Shown piece after piece: positions 14,631 to 15,639 of a stretch of 15,639 bases of DNA. How positions within the stretch are numbered: position 1 is the stretch's first letter; every line of letters starts with the position of its first letter. Source of the stretch: ANME-2 cluster archaeon (GTDB lineage: Archaea; Halobacteriota; Methanosarcinia; Methanosarcinales; Methanocomedenaceae); assembly GCA_022353185.1 (NCBI GenBank), contig JAKRWB010000009.1:1-15639 (forward strand), given 5' to 3'. The notes under the pieces were generated by a model. The model worked only from the letters and a program-made list of their open reading frames with translations. It was not told where the DNA came from and did no database searches. The position numbers and the translations under genes are program-made.

Positions 14631-14699
14631 CCAAGGTTTCACGGTTCAGCCCCTCCTGGGGCCACATCCCTGCGGGACGTATCCCGCCAATGAAACTGG
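14631..14699 (-). ncRNA. Structured 5' leader of rpl15e (predicted three-way junction)
   Basis: The minus-strand transcript can fold as follows. The closing stem pairs CCA-GUUUCA (14699-14691) with UGAAAC-CU-UGG (14641-14631), nine pairs with a two-base bulge. Inside it, hairpin one is GCGGGA-UACG-UCCCGC (14687-14672), with a loop of the stable UNCG class. Hairpin two is GCCCC-AGGA-GGGGC (14662-14649). The structure ends 24 bases before the rpl15e start and 11 before its GGAG. Three mutually compatible stems in under 70 bases are unlikely by chance. A role in feedback control by L15e, or as another regulatory RNA, is inference. Confidence 0.55.
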
Positions 14700-14766
14700 C
14701 ATTTTTAGTGGAGGTTATAGATACGTTAATGGGTAATAAAGGTTGGGGGTGGAAGTGCTGTGGGAC

Positions 14767-14785
14767 AAAAATATATATTTTATTT
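14767..14785 (-). promoter_or_regulatory. Candidate TATA box of rpl15e
   Basis: The minus strand reads AAATAAAATATATATTTTT, an AT block standing out from GC-richer surroundings. A start about 25 bases downstream, near 14748, would give a leader of about 140 bases that contains the whole predicted junction. Confidence 0.4.
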
Positions 14786-15057
14786 GCAGAGGTAACAGCC
14801 TTCGTCTTCTCAATGTATTCTCGCCGCCCCCTCTCGCCTTCACTTTGCCCAGGTGCCTGTCCCAATCTGCTCCACCCTTGATTCGTTTTTTCTAACGCTT
14901 GCGGTTGGTTTCTGCAGGGTGTGCAGGGTAATTTTTATAGGGGGTCAACAATCAGTCAAAACTGAAAGTTGATGGTAAAAAAGGTCTAAGTTTTATTGGC
15001 ATATTTGTACTATATCAAGTGAGATTCTTGACTTTAAACCGCAGCAATCATAGAACA

Positions 15058-15068
15058 TTTTTTATACT
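15058..15068 (+). promoter_or_regulatory. Candidate TATA box of the HTH protein
   Basis: The plus strand reads tttttatactc. A transcript would start near 15090, about 25 bases before ATG 15114 and upstream of its ribosome-binding site. Confidence 0.35.
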
Positions 15069-15113
15069 CAAAAAACATAATTCATAGCAAAACCGCATTT
15101 TAGGGTGGTAGCT

Positions 15114-15554
15114 ATGGAAACGGAGAAACTCGATTTATCGCAAAAGATTGAAAGTAGGCTTGAGATGATCCATGCTCATACAAAACATGGGAAAACAGTC
15201 CGATGTGTCATCAAAGAGTTCAATGTATCCGTTGGCACCTACTATTACTGGTACCATCGATATGAGGCGGAGGGAATTTTAGGCCTATTCGATTCCAAAA
15301 AGGGTCCAAAAACCCCACATAATAAAACCAGCGACATTGTCACATCCAATGTCATCGAGATCGCCGATTGTCATCCAAACATAGATACACCAGAAATAAT
15401 AGAAATCCTCGATTGTCCATCGCAACAAAAACCATCAGTCGCCACTGTACAGCGGATCTTGCGGTCAAAAGGGATGAATCGACCCAGGGGACGACGTTCA
15501 AAAAAAACGATGGAGAAAAAGAGAACAAAAATTCAAACGCAGAAAAAGTGTTAA
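15114..15554 (+). CDS. Helix-turn-helix protein, transposase/integrase N-terminal type, probably frameshifted at A8
   Basis: This is the only clear plus-strand gene. From ATG 15114, after GGGTGG, it reads 146 residues. The first part is a helix-turn-helix of the kind that opens IS481- and IS3-like transposases: GKTVRCVIKEFNVSVGTYYY, then WYHRYEAEGILGLFDSKKGP and PHNKTS. A second DNA-binding segment follows: TPEIIEILD, then VATVQRILRSKGMNRPRGRR. At 15500-15507 there is a run of eight A. The zero frame then ends within 16 codons at 15554. The +1 frame, entered after the run, stays open from 15508 to the window end (44 codons) with a basic text, RWRKREQKFKRRKSVKIIEK. Either the gene is broken there, or it uses slippage, or the run is miscounted. 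A catalytic DDE domain would lie beyond the window. The AT-rich sequence differs from the operon beside it, which suits a mobile element. No terminal inverted repeat was found. Confidence 0.7.
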   Translation: METEKLDLSQKIESRLEMIHAHTKHGKTVRCVIKEFNVSVGTYYYWYHRYEAEGILGLFDSKKGPKTPHNKTSDIVTSNVIEIADCHPNIDTPEIIEILDCPSQQKPSVATVQRILRSKGMNRPRGRRSKKTMEKKRTKIQTQKKC

Positions 15555-15639
15555 AATAATAGAGAAGAAGCATGAAAGATTTAATGTCTACACAAACCCT
15601 CTAACGAATCCTCAGAGAAATCCAAATGTAGATCCTAAG

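Larger units (their letters stand above)
14607..15113. other. Intergenic region between divergent genes; rpl15e leader and HTH-gene upstream region
   Basis: About 500 bases without a gene separate rpl15e (minus) from the HTH protein (plus). The rpl15e side holds the structured leader and TATA-like element listed separately. The segment at 14800-14880 is G-rich on the minus strand without a fold I can defend. A nine-base tandem repeat, tgcagggtg then tgcagggta, lies at 14913-14930. The rest, to 15057, is AT-rich. An open minus-strand frame of 95 codons at 14578-14865 overlaps the structured leader and looks like chance. Confidence 0.5.

Noticed and set aside
14578..14865. Minus-strand open frame of 95 codons upstream of and overlapping rpl15e
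   Set aside because: It overlaps the start of rpl15e and covers the predicted structured leader. The protein text has no family-like features and its codon use is unlike its neighbours.
1..15639. CRISPR arrays, rRNA or tRNA genes
   Set aside because: No regularly spaced repeats were seen, nor any cloverleaf with a T-loop GTTCRA-type motif in proper context, on either strand.

Overview
The window is archaeal and comes from a methane-metabolising euryarchaeon, most likely of the Methanosarcinales or an ANME-2-like relative. This rests on the complete archaeal exosome/RNase P/proteasome gene cluster, the archaeal ribosomal proteins L15e and L37Ae, archaeal RNA polymerase subunit P, pelota, KEOPS Pcc1, and a RimK-type ligase of the kind that glutamylates tetrahydromethanopterin. 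The lineage call is inference from gene content and protein style; no search was run.

Layout. Almost everything lies on the minus strand, so transcription runs from high to low coordinates. (1) 15.1-15.6 kb, plus strand: the N-terminal part of a mobile-element type helix-turn-helix protein whose frame appears shifted at a run of eight A; it runs off the window. (2) 14.6-14.0 kb: rpl15e, preceded by a long leader that can fold into a three-way junction, and followed by hairpins with U-tracts. (3) 13.9-5.8 kb: the exosome superoperon in the order COG1325 RNA-binding protein, Rpp30, Pop5, PsmA, SBDS, Rrp4, Rrp41, Rrp42, L37Ae, RpoP, Pcc1, prefoldin beta, DHH phosphoesterase. Most junctions are overlapping or a few tens of bases, and a long hairpin sits between rpoP and pcc1. 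(4) 5.7-3.06 kb: a second tight unit of pelota, a DUF434-type protein with PIN/NYN-nuclease-like motifs, and a RimK-family ATP-grasp ligase. (5) 3.0-2.03 kb: purC and a small unknown gene. (6) 2.03-0 kb: AT-rich sequence with no intact gene, but holding a broken gene with a HEPN-like motif (in-frame TAG plus a frameshift).

How the genes work together. The central block joins RNA 3'-end degradation (Rrp41/Rrp42 ring, Rrp4 cap), tRNA 5' processing (Rpp30, Pop5), tRNA modification (Pcc1), ribosome maturation (SBDS, L15e, L37Ae), transcription (RpoP), protein folding (prefoldin) and protein degradation (PsmA). The clustering is known across archaea. Lineage-specific features here are the long acidic tail on Rrp41, shorter acidic tails on PsmA and L37Ae, and a C-terminal extension on Pop5.

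The most promising lead for a new system is the pelota/DUF434 pair. A protein with motifs resembling PIN/NYN ribonucleases is encoded immediately behind the ribosome-rescue factor pelota. It is a candidate mRNA-cleaving partner in archaeal no-go decay.
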